Both the position numbers and the translations under genes were made by a program. From Scalesia atractyloides (Eukaryota > Streptophyta > Magnoliopsida > Asterales > Asteraceae), in assembly GCA_947069175.1 (NCBI GenBank), contig CAMTDV010000023.1:86376391-86440390 (forward strand): a stretch of DNA of 64,000 bases, given 5' to 3'. Below the pieces are notes generated by a model that was not told the DNA's origin, searched no databases, and saw only the letters and a program-made list of their open reading frames with translations. The stretch's first letter is position 1, and the number at the start of each line of letters is the position of its first letter. Shown here piece by piece: positions 21,834 to 33,159 of the stretch.

Positions 21834-22241
21834 TCATGTATTTACTCCAACAATTGAAGGTTCAAGTTCTAATGGAGTTTGTTGGAGGTTGAAGAAGAAG
21901 AACATGAATAAAAGTGGCAAAGACAACAAGGTTTGAGGAAACCTTTTTAAGAACATACCTTTTTGGGTATGTGTGTGAAATCTGGAAGGATCTTTGTCTT
22001 TGGAATGGGTCCAAACATTCTGCTCATGGTTGACTTTATAGAAAGTGATAGCATGTGGATGGCAACTATTATTTTTACTCCAGCCCATCTTAAGGCGATC
22101 GTCATAGGAAAATGATGCGTCTATTAGGTAGTGGGGATCAAAATTTAGAATGGGACATTCTAAATCTTGATGGAATCTGCCACATAAGTAGCACTGATCA
22201 CCGTAAGAGTGGCAGGGGTAAAAATAATCATTAACATCCAT
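21834..22241 (-). CDS. Unrecognised ORF near the 5' end of the Athila/Tat-like element
   Basis: 135 codons on the minus strand, starting about 280 bp downstream of the primer binding site, where the first product of the element should begin. The N-terminal half has a small Cys/His cluster (SYGDQCYLCGRFHQDLECP) that could bind a metal, then a Tyr/His-rich stretch. The C-terminal third is a hydrophobic run (LLSLPLLFMFFFF). I do not recognise a family. It is probably the start of a decayed Gag-type reading frame. The hydrophobic end may simply be AT-rich read-through. Confidence 0.35.
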   Translation of the reverse strand: MDVNDYFYPCHSYGDQCYLCGRFHQDLECPILNFDPHYLIDASFSYDDRLKMGWSKNNSCHPHAITFYKVNHEQNVWTHSKDKDPSRFHTHTQKGMFLKRFPQTLLSLPLLFMFFFFNLQQTPLELEPSIVGVNT

Positions 22242-22524
22242 ATTTACCAGACGAGATTTTAACCGTTAGGATCAAACGGTTATGTTTTCTAAAAATTGGA
22301 GATAGATACGACCCCGTGTGGGCGTTACGTGGCCCTATGCTGCAGCTTTTGTCTGGCAGAAAACAGAGTTTTATGTTACTAGAATGAGGCATAGCCCGTG
22401 GTTGATGAGGCACGACTATAGAAAGTGAAGAAAATGAAGAAAAATAAGAAAAACCTATAAATAAAAATAAAGAAGATTAAAAATGATTAGGCCGTCGATT
22501 TTAATCTTTCTTAAGATTCTTTTA

Positions 22525-22542
22525 TCCCCGGCAACAGCGCAA
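22525..22542 (-). other. Asp-tRNA-type primer binding site, mutated
   Basis: Plus strand TCCCCGGCAACAGCGCAA is the complement of a PBS that differs by three bases from TGGCGCCGTTGCCGGGGA, used by Athila/Tat elements. It lies 19 bp from the adjacent LTR end at 22562. Confidence 0.65.
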
Positions 22543-22561
22543 AAACTTGACGTATTGCGAG

Positions 22562-24091
22562 TGTGGTATAAATTTTTTTTAAATATTTTTAGCACTTTTA
22601 CTCATTATCAAGCTTCAAATTTATAAAATACGATATAATATAATCACTCTCTACAACACGTTAGGGCAATTGCACTCATCGTTGGCGTAGTAAGATATCG
22701 AGGTTGTCCAAAATTTTGAGAAAAGATGTTAATAAGTTTAAAAAGAAATAAAAGTAAAAATGTTAGAAGAAAAACAATAACCAAGATAAAATCACTTGGT
22801 TCTGATTCCTCTTTTACGTGTCCTTTGAAGATTCCACAATTTGGGTTATTTAATAGATTATCTTAGTTATAGTGGCATGTCTTCTTTTGAGTGCAACGCT
22901 ACCCTCAGCCATATTGGTCTGATTAGCATGGATACAATCTCGCAAGGCCAGATTATTGAAAGGTAATTATGTAAGTTATTAATGCAAAATGCGGCATGTC
23001 CCTCTTTTGAAGGCAACACTACCCTCGGCCATATTGATATGAGTCAGCAAGAATACATTCCCGCAAGGTCGGTTTAAAGTTTTAAAAGTAGTTTATTCAT
23101 AAGGGATTCAAGTCGTTCTTACTTCCCCCGATTTGATGCTATATGCCTCAAGAGAAGTCCTAATAAGCTTGAATCAAGTACTCGCAGGATCTATACACTT
23201 AACGAGGCAAAAATTTACCCAAACCACCCTTCTAACCCACTTCTAGGCAATTAACGTGCTTTATATAGACCGTAAAGACACGAATGAGTGAATTAATAAA
23301 ATATGAAAAAATGATAGAGTAAAGTTCATTTTCAATATAAAAAACTAGTTATTAAAGTCATTAATACAAACCAAAATAAAAATTAGGCAAAGCTTGGAAA
23401 TCAAAAGTAATACATAAAACATTTGTCAAGAACTCTTATGATCAATCTTTGATCCCGAGACTAATGCACACAATTTAAAAGTGGATGATGGAGGAAAGTG
23501 GTGGATGATGGTATTTTAGTGGTAGTTGAATGGTGGAAATGAGAGAGAAGTAGTTTGCCAAGTAATTAGTTGGTAATAAACCAAGCAACTTTATTTATAG
23601 CCGCAAACAGACCCTTCACACGGCCCCGTGTCATTTCCTCTTAGTCTTCATTAATTGCCCAGTGTCAGTCCGTATGCACACACGGTCCCGTATGTCAGAG
23701 GGCACGGCCCCGTGGTCAGTACTTTGTTGTCATTTGAGAGATTCCATATATCTAGGAGTTGACCATGGCCCTGTGTCTCTTCTCTACTTTGTTTGTCTTG
23801 TTCTGTATGGATTCTGGAGTGGCGCACGACCCCATGCCTTGGTGGCACAGCCCCTTGCTTATCTTCTAATTTGTTGTTTTGGTTTTGGGGTAAAGCGAGG
23901 AGGGTAGGCATGGTGTATCAACTCTTCTTTCTTGTATTTATGTTCGTTTTTGTCGTTAATTTGTTTCTTTTGTTCATTTAAGCTTATTTAGTCCCGAGAA
24001 TCAAAAGTACACAAAGAAACACACTTTTTCCAACATTAGTACATAAAATGGGTTGATTTTATACCTTGTTTGATATAATTTATATGTTACA
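22562..24091 (-). repeat. LTR of Athila/Tat-like element, right copy (5' LTR)
   Basis: 1530 bp, TGTGGTATAA...ATGTTACA on the plus strand. Minus-strand TATA near 23598-23610 (complement of TTTATTTATAG). It contains the 350-bp part missing from the left copy, with several CACGGCCCCGTG-like near-palindromes (23590-23840). Small overlapping frames on both strands at 23651-23981 follow from this repetitive sequence. Confidence 0.7.
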
Positions 24092-26378
24092 GTTTGCGCA
24101 TATTATATACCTTGTATCTTACATAATTAAACTTTTATGTTATGTCAGAAAGATTTTAAGATCAACAGATTTGACTAGCATCGTATACCACCCTAATAGC
24201 CTTAAAGCACATATTATTGCTTTTAAAATTATTTCATGCATTCCACGCCATTGTGTTCTAACATCATTATTAAAATCAATAATGATATATGCAATAATGT
24301 GCATATATCTAGCCATAACCAACTCTAGAAAATTATTTAAATAATAAAGCATGCATATATAAACAATAATGATAAGTGATACATTCCACGCCATTGTATT
24401 CATTATATATTTATATAAACTTTTTAATTATTTTAAAATTCTAATACTTATAAATTTTAAAATGATATGTGCATTGTATTGGTATATATCTAGCCATAAC
24501 CAACTATAGAAAAATTATTTAAATAATAAAACAATTATCACATTCCAAAAATTAATCTAATTTGCAACGATAATATGAATTTCAAATCATCAACTTGAAA
24601 TCAAAGTAATCAAAATTCATAATCAAAGCAACCATTTAAGTTTTTTCTTTCTGTTTTTTACATGATTTATTGATATTTATCATCTTCAATAACTTTATTT
24701 TAAAAATATAAATTGTTTGGTTATATAACATGTTTTTTAAGTACTTGTTTCACATCGACCGTTTTTATGTCACTACTTATTGTGTGGCATATATTTTTTA
24801 TGAATTCCGTAACACATTTTAATGAAATACTAAATGATAAATTATTGTATAAATGGTTTCATGTATGTAATCTTATGAGCAATTAAATAAAACTTAAAAA
24901 ATATTTGTATAAAAAATTAATAAAGATTTATATCATATTAAACTACTAAATTAAAAAAAAATAAGTGTGGCAATTAATTTTGTTTCACAGATGGCTGAGT
25001 AGTTTTGTGTATGAACTTAAGTTGGCATTTGGTAATACTCTTTGTTTCAAAATGCAAAATAAGACATTTTTCAAAATTAAATTTTTTTATAAATATGATT
25101 GTGAAATATTATTGAGAAATCAACCTCATATGCCATTGATCTTGAAGATACCTATGACCCATACAACTTCATTGAGCTTTCTAATAATTCAATGTATCAT
25201 GTTTTTTTTAAAGTTGTATAGTCGATACTTTGATAAATAACTCTATTGGATTAATATTTTTTGTACTGTTTTCATTAATTTTTTAACAATTTATATTCTA
25301 ATATTACGATTTTTAAAGTGGCTACCTGAACACATCGGAAATTTCGCTGGTTTACTCTGTAATTCCAAAATAAGTATAAAGATGATTGGTGGGTCTGGAT
25401 GAGAATTGAAAATATCTATAGAAGAAGGCTTTTCGAAACTAAAAGGCTTATAATCTATTTATAATATACTACAATTTGTAATCTATTTATAATATACTAT
25501 ATATGTTTTTTTTATTTTCATGTCTACATTTATTAGCTGGTGTTTGTTAAAGGTATAATTTTATCGATTGAAATGATTTGATTAAATCTCGTGCAGTTCC
25601 ATGGGGGCAAGAAGAGTATTTACAAATGATCAACGAGTCAAGAAAAGCTTTTGCTTATAATACATTAGGACCAATGTATTTTTTATGTTTAGTATTATTT
25701 GTTTATTTGTTGGTTGAAATATTTGAATATTATCATTTCTCTTTTTTTTAATCATATGTTATTCGTACGATTTTAACATTATGCTACATGTTAAAAACTC
25801 ATATTAAACTATAACAAAACTTTAAAATTGGTTTATAGATAACTTATTGTATTATTTTAAATACGATGTTACTCATAAAACAATAATATAAAAAACTTTC
25901 TCGAGCACTGAAAACAATCCCGTTTGATAACCCTGTGTGTATATATATATATATAGCGAAGAGTTGGCTACTAAGTTTAAATTTACTAAAAAAGTGTAAA
26001 AGTCATTTAACACACTCAAAACCATCAAGTAATAAAATGAAGATTACTAAAATACCATATATGTGAGTTTTGTTTTGTTTTTTGGATGACAAAGCTCTCG
26101 TTATCGAATGGCTAGTATTAATGTGTTTTGTGATGATGTTGTGTTTTATATTAATAGTTTTACCATGATATATTTGATGTTTTATGAACTGTTAGGGGTT
26201 GAATATGGTGTTTTACTAATCTTTTATGGGGTTTCCGTGTGTTTTAAAAAAAAATACATTGTAATGTTTTATAACTTTGTATATTTTTAGGAGTTTTTGC
26301 TTTTATTATATATATATAATATATATATATATATATGTTTTTCTATAGATATGGCATGCATGATTAAATAATTTACAA
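24092..26378. other. AT-rich intergenic DNA upstream of the GMC gene
   Basis: No complete gene. Local direct repeats occur: CATTCCACGCCATTGT-type at 24239 and 24383, and TATATCTAGCCATAACCAAC at about 24305 and 24487. A protein-like scrap reads VPWGQEEYLQMINESRKAF at about 25597-25655, preceded by TCGTGCAG. It may be a decayed exon and is not assigned. (TA)n runs lie at about 25937-25955 and 26308-26336. Confidence 0.5.
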
Positions 26379-26385
26379 TATAAAA
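26379..26385 (+). promoter_or_regulatory. Possible TATA box of the GMC gene
   Basis: TATAAAA about 100 bp upstream of the ATG at 26485, leaving room for a start site near 26410 and a ~70-nt 5' UTR. It is the best-placed match before the gene, but the region is AT-rich, so chance matches are likely. Confidence 0.35.
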
Positions 26386-26484
26386 TGCGATGGGCATATT
26401 CATAAAAGTTATGAACAGTCAACTATCTTGTTTCTTTTTAAAGGCCACCCGACCCACATCTCTCTATCTTTGTGTCTAAACAAT

Positions 26485-26587
26485 ATGAAACGGGCGAACC
26501 ATCATCTGGTTGTGCTCTTTCTTCTCGTGATCTGCGTTGGTTCACAGTGGAAGATCGAATGTTTTTTAGAGCCTAATTCTCTTCCAG
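26485..26587 (+). CDS. GMC gene exon 1
   Basis: 34 codons plus one base, starting MKRANHH. A hydrophobic core LVVLFLLVICVG follows a short basic start, a typical signal peptide. The exon ends CTTCCAG before GCATGT, so the best donor is a non-canonical GC donor. This joins in phase to exon 2 to give LPDESYLGF, as expected at this point in the family. An alternative GT donor about 30 nt upstream (after CGAAT) is also in phase but gives a poorer protein. Confidence 0.65.
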
Positions 26588-27351
26588 GCATGTCATCCTC
26601 ATTTATCTCTCTCTCTCCATTGATCATGAGATCTGTTGCAATTTGTACTCACATATATTACTAACGAGTTTTGCTACCGGCCGTACCTTTTTCAGTTTTA
26701 CTAAATGTATCATATTGTTAAATCATTTGTTATATAGGCCATACCCTACTCCGAACAACTGATACAGCTTTTCTATGAGCCGTATAAATGGGGAGATGTT
26801 TATATGTAATGGTGCTAAATGAGGGTCGGTGAATCCAACATGACATGAACCCGAAAATCATGTCAAATGTATGAACCTGAACACAACGCAAATATTTGTC
26901 GGTTGACACGAACACTTCCCATTTCACTCGATTTTGTTTATAATTTTTTCACATATTATTACTTTATATTTACAGTTTTAAAACATAAGTAAAAATGTGT
27001 GCAAAATAATTACATTTAATTATGAATATCATGTTCAATTTTCATCAGTTTTAAGATTTTTGCATGAAATACTAACCAATTAAATTTTTTGAGATACAAC
27101 ATTTTTCAAAAAAAAAAAACAAATAAAAAGTAAATGGGTTAATGAGTAAATATGTTGATATGAACATGCCGTCTCTAGGTAAACGTATTCGCAGGTTTGA
27201 CCCAAACCAATCCAATTCATTTATACAAAATCCAAACCCGCAAATTTTCTGTTACCGTCATCTTGTGTTTTCATGTCATTTCAAAACATCACACCCCCTT
27301 CATTTTAAGTTTCAAACCATTTAAAGAACATCCTTTGTCTATGGCATGCAG
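26588..27351 (+). other. GMC gene intron 1 (GC-AG)
   Basis: 764 bp, from GCATGT to TATGGCATGCAG. Apart from the GC donor it looks ordinary, AT-rich. No other gene lies inside. Confidence 0.55.
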
Positions 27352-28020
27352 ATGAAAGTTACCTTGGTTTTACACACGAATCCGCAGATTTCTCTCCAGC
27401 GAAAGAATACGATTACATTATCGTCGGAGGAGGGACCACCGGTTGCCCATTAGCCGCCACCCTATCTGAAAAGTATTCTGTATTAGTGCTTGAGCGAGGT
27501 GGTGTAGCGGCCACTTCGGACCCTAACATCTACAACGAAGACAGAATGTTCAACCCCCTCTTATATGCAGACCCTTTTGATTCCCCTGCTGAAGACTTTA
27601 TCACTGAAGAAGGTGTCGTATGCCATAGAGGGAGGGTTCTGGGAGGTAGCAGCATGATAAATTTCGGGTTTTATTCCCGAGCTGATGATTACTTTTATGA
27701 AAACTCAGGTATTGAATGGGATATGAGTGCGGTTACAAGTGCATATGAGTGGGTAGAAAATAGTATAGTTACACGTAGAGTTAATATAGGTAGATTCCAA
27801 ACATCTACGTTCAATTCGTTGGTAGAAGCTGGAGTTGGTCCCGACAATGGGTTCACTTTGGACCATGTTCAAGGCACCAAGGTTGGTGGCTCGACATATG
27901 ATGATTCCGGGAGACGACATGGTGCAGTGGAGCTCCTCAGTAAGGGGAACCCTGAAAATTTAACGGTGGTAGTTCATGCACGTGTTGATCGAGTCATCTT
28001 CTCCACCTCAGAACCTTTAG
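27352..28020 (+). CDS. GMC gene exon 2
   Basis: 669 bp. It encodes the ADP-binding GGGTTG motif, the ERG end of the second beta strand and GMC signature 1 ending FGFYSRAD. The frame is open throughout and runs to SEPLG, then a clear donor TTTAG|GTATGT. The frame is open upstream of the first in-frame candidate start, so translation does not begin here. Confidence 0.85.
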
Positions 28021-30071
28021 GTATGTGCAACCATGCTTCATTCTCAGGTTGTTTTCTTGTGATGGTATATATTTATGAATTATTTGTTTATGTACATAAA
28101 ATAACTTCCACGAATCTCTTTATACGCTCTACAGAGAGAGATTACAATCATTTATTTAATTATAAATGTGATCATATATCTAACAAGTGATTTGAAAGAA
28201 TTCATGTGACAGCATACTTTCAAGCCACAATTTTCTAATTTTCCTTATTTTAACTAAGTTTGTATTTTGAAACCTAATTATGTTAAAAAAAGTTTCAGAA
28301 AAATTAACATAAAATTTGAATTCTAATTGTTAATAAATCAAGGAAAGAAAGAATTCTACTGAAACTGTTAATCTATAATTATTACTGTTTTAGATTCTTC
28401 AAATTAAAATATTTTAATAACAATAATTATAATAAATGGAAATGATTAAATAAAGTGAACATTACATTTTTTAGTAATTTAAATTGAGTGTGTATTAAAA
28501 AAAATACTGATGGGTTTAAGCAACTGATAATTGATAAAGGCGATAAAATTACAAAGAAATAACAAATGTCTTGTGCTCATTATCATAGCTTCATTTTACC
28601 ATTGTACGACGTAATGTAATACATGTGTTTATAACCTAATACATAAATATATAATCTAATTATTTCCAAATATATCTCTAAGATGCCCCTCAAGTTGGAT
28701 GTTCATAATGTGTAGCATGAAATGTAGCACACAAGTCAAGCTAGAGCGCAGGTTAGAAGGAGGGGGGTGCCTAACCCCCGAACTTTTCGCTCAGTAGTGT
28801 TATGTATGTAGCGTTTGTATAGAAATTTTTGAGTATATACGTATTCGACACACCGGTTCCATAGAAATTTTTTGGGTAGTACGCTTCCGACCACCCATCG
28901 AAATCTCAAGCTTCGCCAAACATATGAGAAACCTTGTTTAGTGCTAACCACATTTTGTGACTCATTCTTTGCATTTGAACTTTCTTTTGGTCTTTATATA
29001 ATCCAGATTCTTATAGATTTTTGTTGCATTTGTTGTTTTGCATTCGGTGTGGCTAAATGAATCCTATTTTCTCTTATTTTTACTAGGTGTACCCTTTAAA
29101 GTTTCTAAATAAATACAATAAATCCTTTTGCTTTGTTACTTTTTTAAAAATTGCATCTACTTTAAATCTTAAACAATTCAAGTTTTCATCTAAAATCCTT
29201 CCTATTATTTATTATGTCAAATAAAAAACTTTCAACATTTATACAAAACTAATAGTTTATGAGAAAAAGAACAAATAACAAATTATAGATTTGCTTTAGC
29301 TTATAACGAAACTGATTAAGCACATGTTCATCTTCTCATTATAATCGATAATTTTCTTTTTTAAATATATCAAACAAAAATTCAACCTAAATTTTAGAAT
29401 TGTTGTTATCGACCATTCTGAGCAATCAGATGCCAGCCACCTAATTGAAGTAAAGCCCATGAGAAAATAACAAGCCTCACATGAATAAGACTGCAAAAAA
29501 TCAAGAAACTCACAATATCCAAATAAATTGAAACCTGTTTATGATTTGGGTATCGATGGTAATAATATAAAGTTGAAAGTGTAAAGTAAAGACCAGAAAA
29601 AAAGATGAAATTGAGTACCTGTTATGTTAGATTTTGGAAGATAATACAAAAGCAAGTAAAAAGGGGGCACTGCAGAAAATCGGGGGAATTGGAAGGATAT
29701 TAAAAAAGATTCTGCAACGAATAAACAAAGAAGAACCATGCAACGAGCAACGTGTAGGGTTCAGTTATAAAACAGATTAAAGATCAATTATAAGAAATTT
29801 TTAAAGGGGTGAAATTTGTAAACTTTTAAACTGAATTTTTTTAAAAAAAAAAGAGAGTATAAAAAGAAAAAAAAGGAGGTATTTAGCCTACCTTTTGGGA
29901 TCCAACCGCACCCATAGATAGATGATCACACTAAGATGATCAAAGAAGTAAATATATAAATATAATAATGCATTCCTTTCCAAGTATATCTTTAATATCT
30001 TTTATAGTTTCTCTACCAGCTAACTTATATACCCTTTATCCTAAGTAAAAAAAACCTGATTTTTTTCGCAG
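28021..30071 (+). other. GMC gene intron 2
   Basis: 2051 bp, from GTATGTGC to TTTTTTTCGCAG. It is long for the family and includes a less AT-rich block at about 28735-28950 that may be a small insertion. No transposon ends or coding sequence are recognised in it. Confidence 0.65.
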
Positions 30072-30965
30072 CTGCAACTGGCGTTACATACCTTGATTCC
30101 AAAGGAACACGTCAAGAAGTACGTGTAAGAACAGGCGGAGAGGTAATTTTGAGTGCTGGAGCTCTTGGGAGTCCACAACATTTTGCTACTTAGTGGATTA
30201 GGGCCAAACTCGACCCTCTTGTCTCTAAATATTCCAGTTGTTCGTGACCATCCATTTATCGGACAATTAATGGCTGATAATCCTCGTAATACACTTGTTA
30301 TTCTGGTACCTGATAACATAACTGATGTAGGAATTCATGTAGCTGGGATCACAAACAGTGGCCCATACATAGAATCTACTGGAATACCTCGAGTTTCAAC
30401 TATCATACCTTTCATACCTTTCTTAGACTCGATTGCACCTACAAACTTAAGTCTTGTGCTACTTGCTGCAAAGGTCTCGAGACCAAAATCAACTGGCTCA
30501 CTGAATCTAATATCGTCTATTGATGTTACAATTAGCCCACAAGTTCGGTTTAATTATTACTCTAACGCTGATGACCTACTCCAATGCCGCAATATTGTTG
30601 ATGTGGTCAGGAACGTTTTGGAAACTCAAGCTATGGACGAATATAAGTTTCCCAGGATCAATGGTCCTAGCCGTTTGAGTTTTATTGGCGCATCGGTACC
30701 CAAGGATTCAAATGATGAAGAGTCCGTTGCGACTTTCTGTAGTCAAACACTGGGCACATTTAACCATTATCATGGGGGATGCTTGGTGAACAAGGTGGTT
30801 GATAGCCGTTTAAAAGTCATAGGGGTGGAGTCTTTACGTGTTGCGGACACTTCTACGTTTTTCAACTCACCGGGAACGAATCCCCAGGCAACCGCTATGA
30901 TGTTAGGCCGATACATTGGTGAGAAAATACTCGATGAAAGAGCAGCAGGTGACACTCATTCTTGA
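30072..30965 (+). CDS. GMC gene exon 3 (contains frameshift)
   Basis: 894 bp to TGA at 30963-30965. It opens in phase with exon 2 as AATGVTYLDSKG and runs to SAGALGSPQ. The frame then changes by one base at about 30180 and the rest of the protein (LLLSGLGPNSTL to the C terminus) continues in the new frame without further damage. One inserted A in ACAACATTTTG explains it. The lack of any other lesion in 1.6 kb of coding sequence argues for very recent loss or a sequence error. Confidence 0.8.
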
Positions 30966-31143
30966 TATTAAGATCTCTTTAGTTAAGAATATTTCATCTC
31001 AATAATTGCTGGGAGATGTTGGAAGCTGGTCAACGATTTGTGAGTATTTAGTTACTTGTTCCAGGAAAAAAAACTATACCTTGTAGTATTTCCGTTTTCC
31101 AGTTTCTTTTTGTTGTAATATTTCTTATTTAAGCTTTTCTAAG

Positions 31144-31153
31144 TAATAAATAA
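31144..31153 (+). terminator. Possible polyadenylation signal
   Basis: Overlapping AATAAA-type signals (TAATAAATAAAC) about 180 bp after the GMC stop codon, following T-rich sequence. Confidence 0.35.
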
Positions 31154-31582
31154 ACTGAACATGTTCCAGCATTTATCTATGTATATTTTTCGATGTAAAG
31201 TAGTATTCCTCAATATTATTTTTTAATATGTATGAGGAAAGTTGCATATGTGTTGGTAATAGATACACATGCGTTTGAAATAGTAAACAGCGATCTTTGT
31301 AATGTTTTTACTCAAACATGCGTAACTTTTCAAATACATTTTTTAATCTTTTCAGGGTTTCACACCTGAAAATATTCAAAGTAATTTTTTGTTTCGGTTT
31401 GGACATTGTTCTTCAAGTTCTCGTAATTTGAGGTGATTCTCAAAAATTTAAGAGTTTTGTCATATGATACTACGAAAACATAAGAGCTATCATATTAACA
31501 ACTAATCATTTTATTAATTTATTTTATATATTTAATATTATTAAAAGCTAGTTTCGTCATTAATTATAGGTAATTTTCTGAT

Positions 31583-31627
<45 letters not shown>

Positions 31628-32468
31628 ATTAATATATATATATATATTAATATATATATATTATTACACATATATAAATTAGTTTTTACACATATATGAA
31701 GTTTGGTTATTATACATATCTAAACTTGTAATTAGATATATGTTTTTAATGCTGAGGATAAAATAATTATAACCAAAGGCTAGCAAGTTGATATCAAGAC
31801 CCTTGATATAATCTAAATTATATATGTTTTTATTTGAATATTTCGTGTACTTTTAAGTAAATTTAGAATTATTTCTATTATGTTCTACTCGTTTTTTATT
31901 TATATTTAAAATTTAAATAGATAAAAAAGAAAATAAGCTAACACGAATCAATACTAGTTTAGAATATTTTAATATTTATTCCCACATGTGTTAAATTAAA
32001 TTATATCATATGGTTTTTATTTTATCATGCAAGTTACTTAAAATATGTAGTATGATATAGTTTTGGTAGGTTTTAGTAGGTTTTATACTTGAGAAAGAAA
32101 AACCGAATAATAAAAAGAGTTGGGACCGGAAGTGACGTGGATTCTAGATGAACTTCAAATGTAACAAGAAAACAAATCGAAGAACAATGTTTAGATGCGT
32201 TTTCGTTAAACATGAACGTTTCCTTATCGACCAACCAAAATCCCAATATTGCGTCTCCTTTTGTTCCAAGTTTCCGTCCTCGTTCTCCTCCTAAAATAAT
32301 CCCAATATTGCGTCTCTCCAAAATTGCTTACTGTTCTCTCCTTCAAATAAATGCTAGTGTTATCTATTATTGTTGTTGTTATCTCCTATTAGCTGCCAAA
32401 CCAATAACCTCTTTATTTTTATTTATTATTCTTTCGGCTACCTCATGGGCAATTTAACTGCTACTAAT
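31154..32468. other. AT-rich intergenic DNA with (TA)n
   Basis: No gene. A long (TA)n run with interruptions lies at about 31586-31680. Opposed frames at 32073-32321 and 32212-32457 have no domain and are probably chance. Confidence 0.55.
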
Positions 32469-33159
32469 GGAAAATTACGAAAATGGCTATTGATCAAAAT
32501 CATTTTTGAATATGATCACCTCACGTGTCTTTAAAGCGGCGCATATGCACGGGATGCTTCTGGAAGTTTACGGGATGCGTATTTGGAAATCCCTTCACTT
32601 ATGATGCGTTTGGAAGTGCACAGGTTGCGACTGAAAGTTGCAGTCATCTCCGGCGAGTTGCAGACGCCTCTGTCGAGTTACAGTGATAGGTAAACGGTCC
32701 GGCGATTCATACGTACTCAAGCAGGTGATGCTTTAAGTAATTGTTGTGATGTAATTATTATACGAGGGAATTAGATGTGCAGAATTAACGGGATGATTAT
32801 GTTGGCCTTCATAGGTGGTGATGAAATAAGATGATCACTGATACCCCTTTCTTCACATTACATGATGCACTTCTGTTTTCTTGGTTTTGATTTTGAGTAG
32901 TAAGAGGAAAGAGAGACTAACGGTTGTTCGGGATGTCCACATCTTAACTAGTGAAAAATGAACACCTGCACGTTTTGAAAAAAAAATGAAAAGTAAACAA
33001 TAAATTGATCATGCGTCTAGGCCCACTGGACCGTCATGTGTCCATTTCTTATTGGATGCTATAGAACGATTCATCCCGCGCATAATGTACCGCTTTAAGG
33101 ACGCGTGAAGTGACCAAATTCAAAGGTGGTTTTGATCAATGGTTTTTTTGTAATTTTCC
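32469..33159. mobile_element. Terminal-inverted-repeat element, MULE-like
   Basis: Inverted repeats of about 90 bp with a few mismatches: GGAAAATTACGAAAATGGC on the left pairs with a right end of the type ...TTTTTTTGTAATTTTCC. Shared inner blocks include TTGATCAAAA, CTTTAAAGCGG and GCGGGATG. The interior (about 600 bp) is less AT-rich and encodes nothing recognisable. Long inverted repeats suggest a non-autonomous Mutator-like element. A clean 8-9 bp target duplication is not visible (CTACTAAT against CTAAACTAAT). Confidence 0.65.

Larger units (their letters stand above)
14343..24091 (-). mobile_element. Decayed Athila/Tat-like gypsy element
   Basis: Two direct copies of an LTR-like sequence (14343-15630 and 22562-24091) flank a region with minus-strand gag-like remnants. 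Next to the right copy is a site that on the minus strand reads as a mutated TGGCGCCGTTGCCGGGGA, the Asp-tRNA primer site typical of Athila/Tat elements. This makes the right copy the 5' LTR and sets the minus orientation. TATA boxes in both LTRs also point minus. No pol could be read and no matching target duplication was found at the outer ends. The pair may be one eroded element or a recombinant. A solo LTR (16786-20490) is inserted in the internal region. Confidence 0.65.
26485..30965 (+). pseudogene. (R)-mandelonitrile lyase-like / HOTHEAD-like GMC oxidoreductase, frameshifted
   Basis: An FAD-dependent GMC-family gene in three exons. Exon 1 encodes a signal-peptide-like start, so a secreted or ER-routed enzyme is expected. 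Exon 2 has the FAD-binding fold YDYIIVGGGTTGCPLAATLS...VLVLERG and GMC signature 1 (RGRVLGGSSMINFGFYSRAD). Exon 3 carries signature 2 (SAGALGSPQ...SGLGP) and the C-terminal NHYHGGCLV and SPGTNPQATAMMLGRYIG, holding the usual catalytic His and partner Asn. In the family these oxidise alcohols or cleave mandelonitrile, and substrate cannot be told from sequence. A single extra base at about 30180, inside signature 2, shifts the frame and gives TAG at 30191-30193. Without it the exons total 1665 nt, 554 residues, the usual family length. This is either a very recent pseudogene or a one-base sequence error. Confidence 0.85.

Noticed and set aside
23651..23981. Three overlapping frames on both strands
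   Set aside because: Produced by CACGGCCCCGTG-like near-palindromes of the Athila/Tat-like LTR.
27486..28190. Independent gene starting at 27486
   Set aside because: The protein homology is continuous upstream through the FAD-binding motif to 27352. The tail after 28020 is intron read-through.
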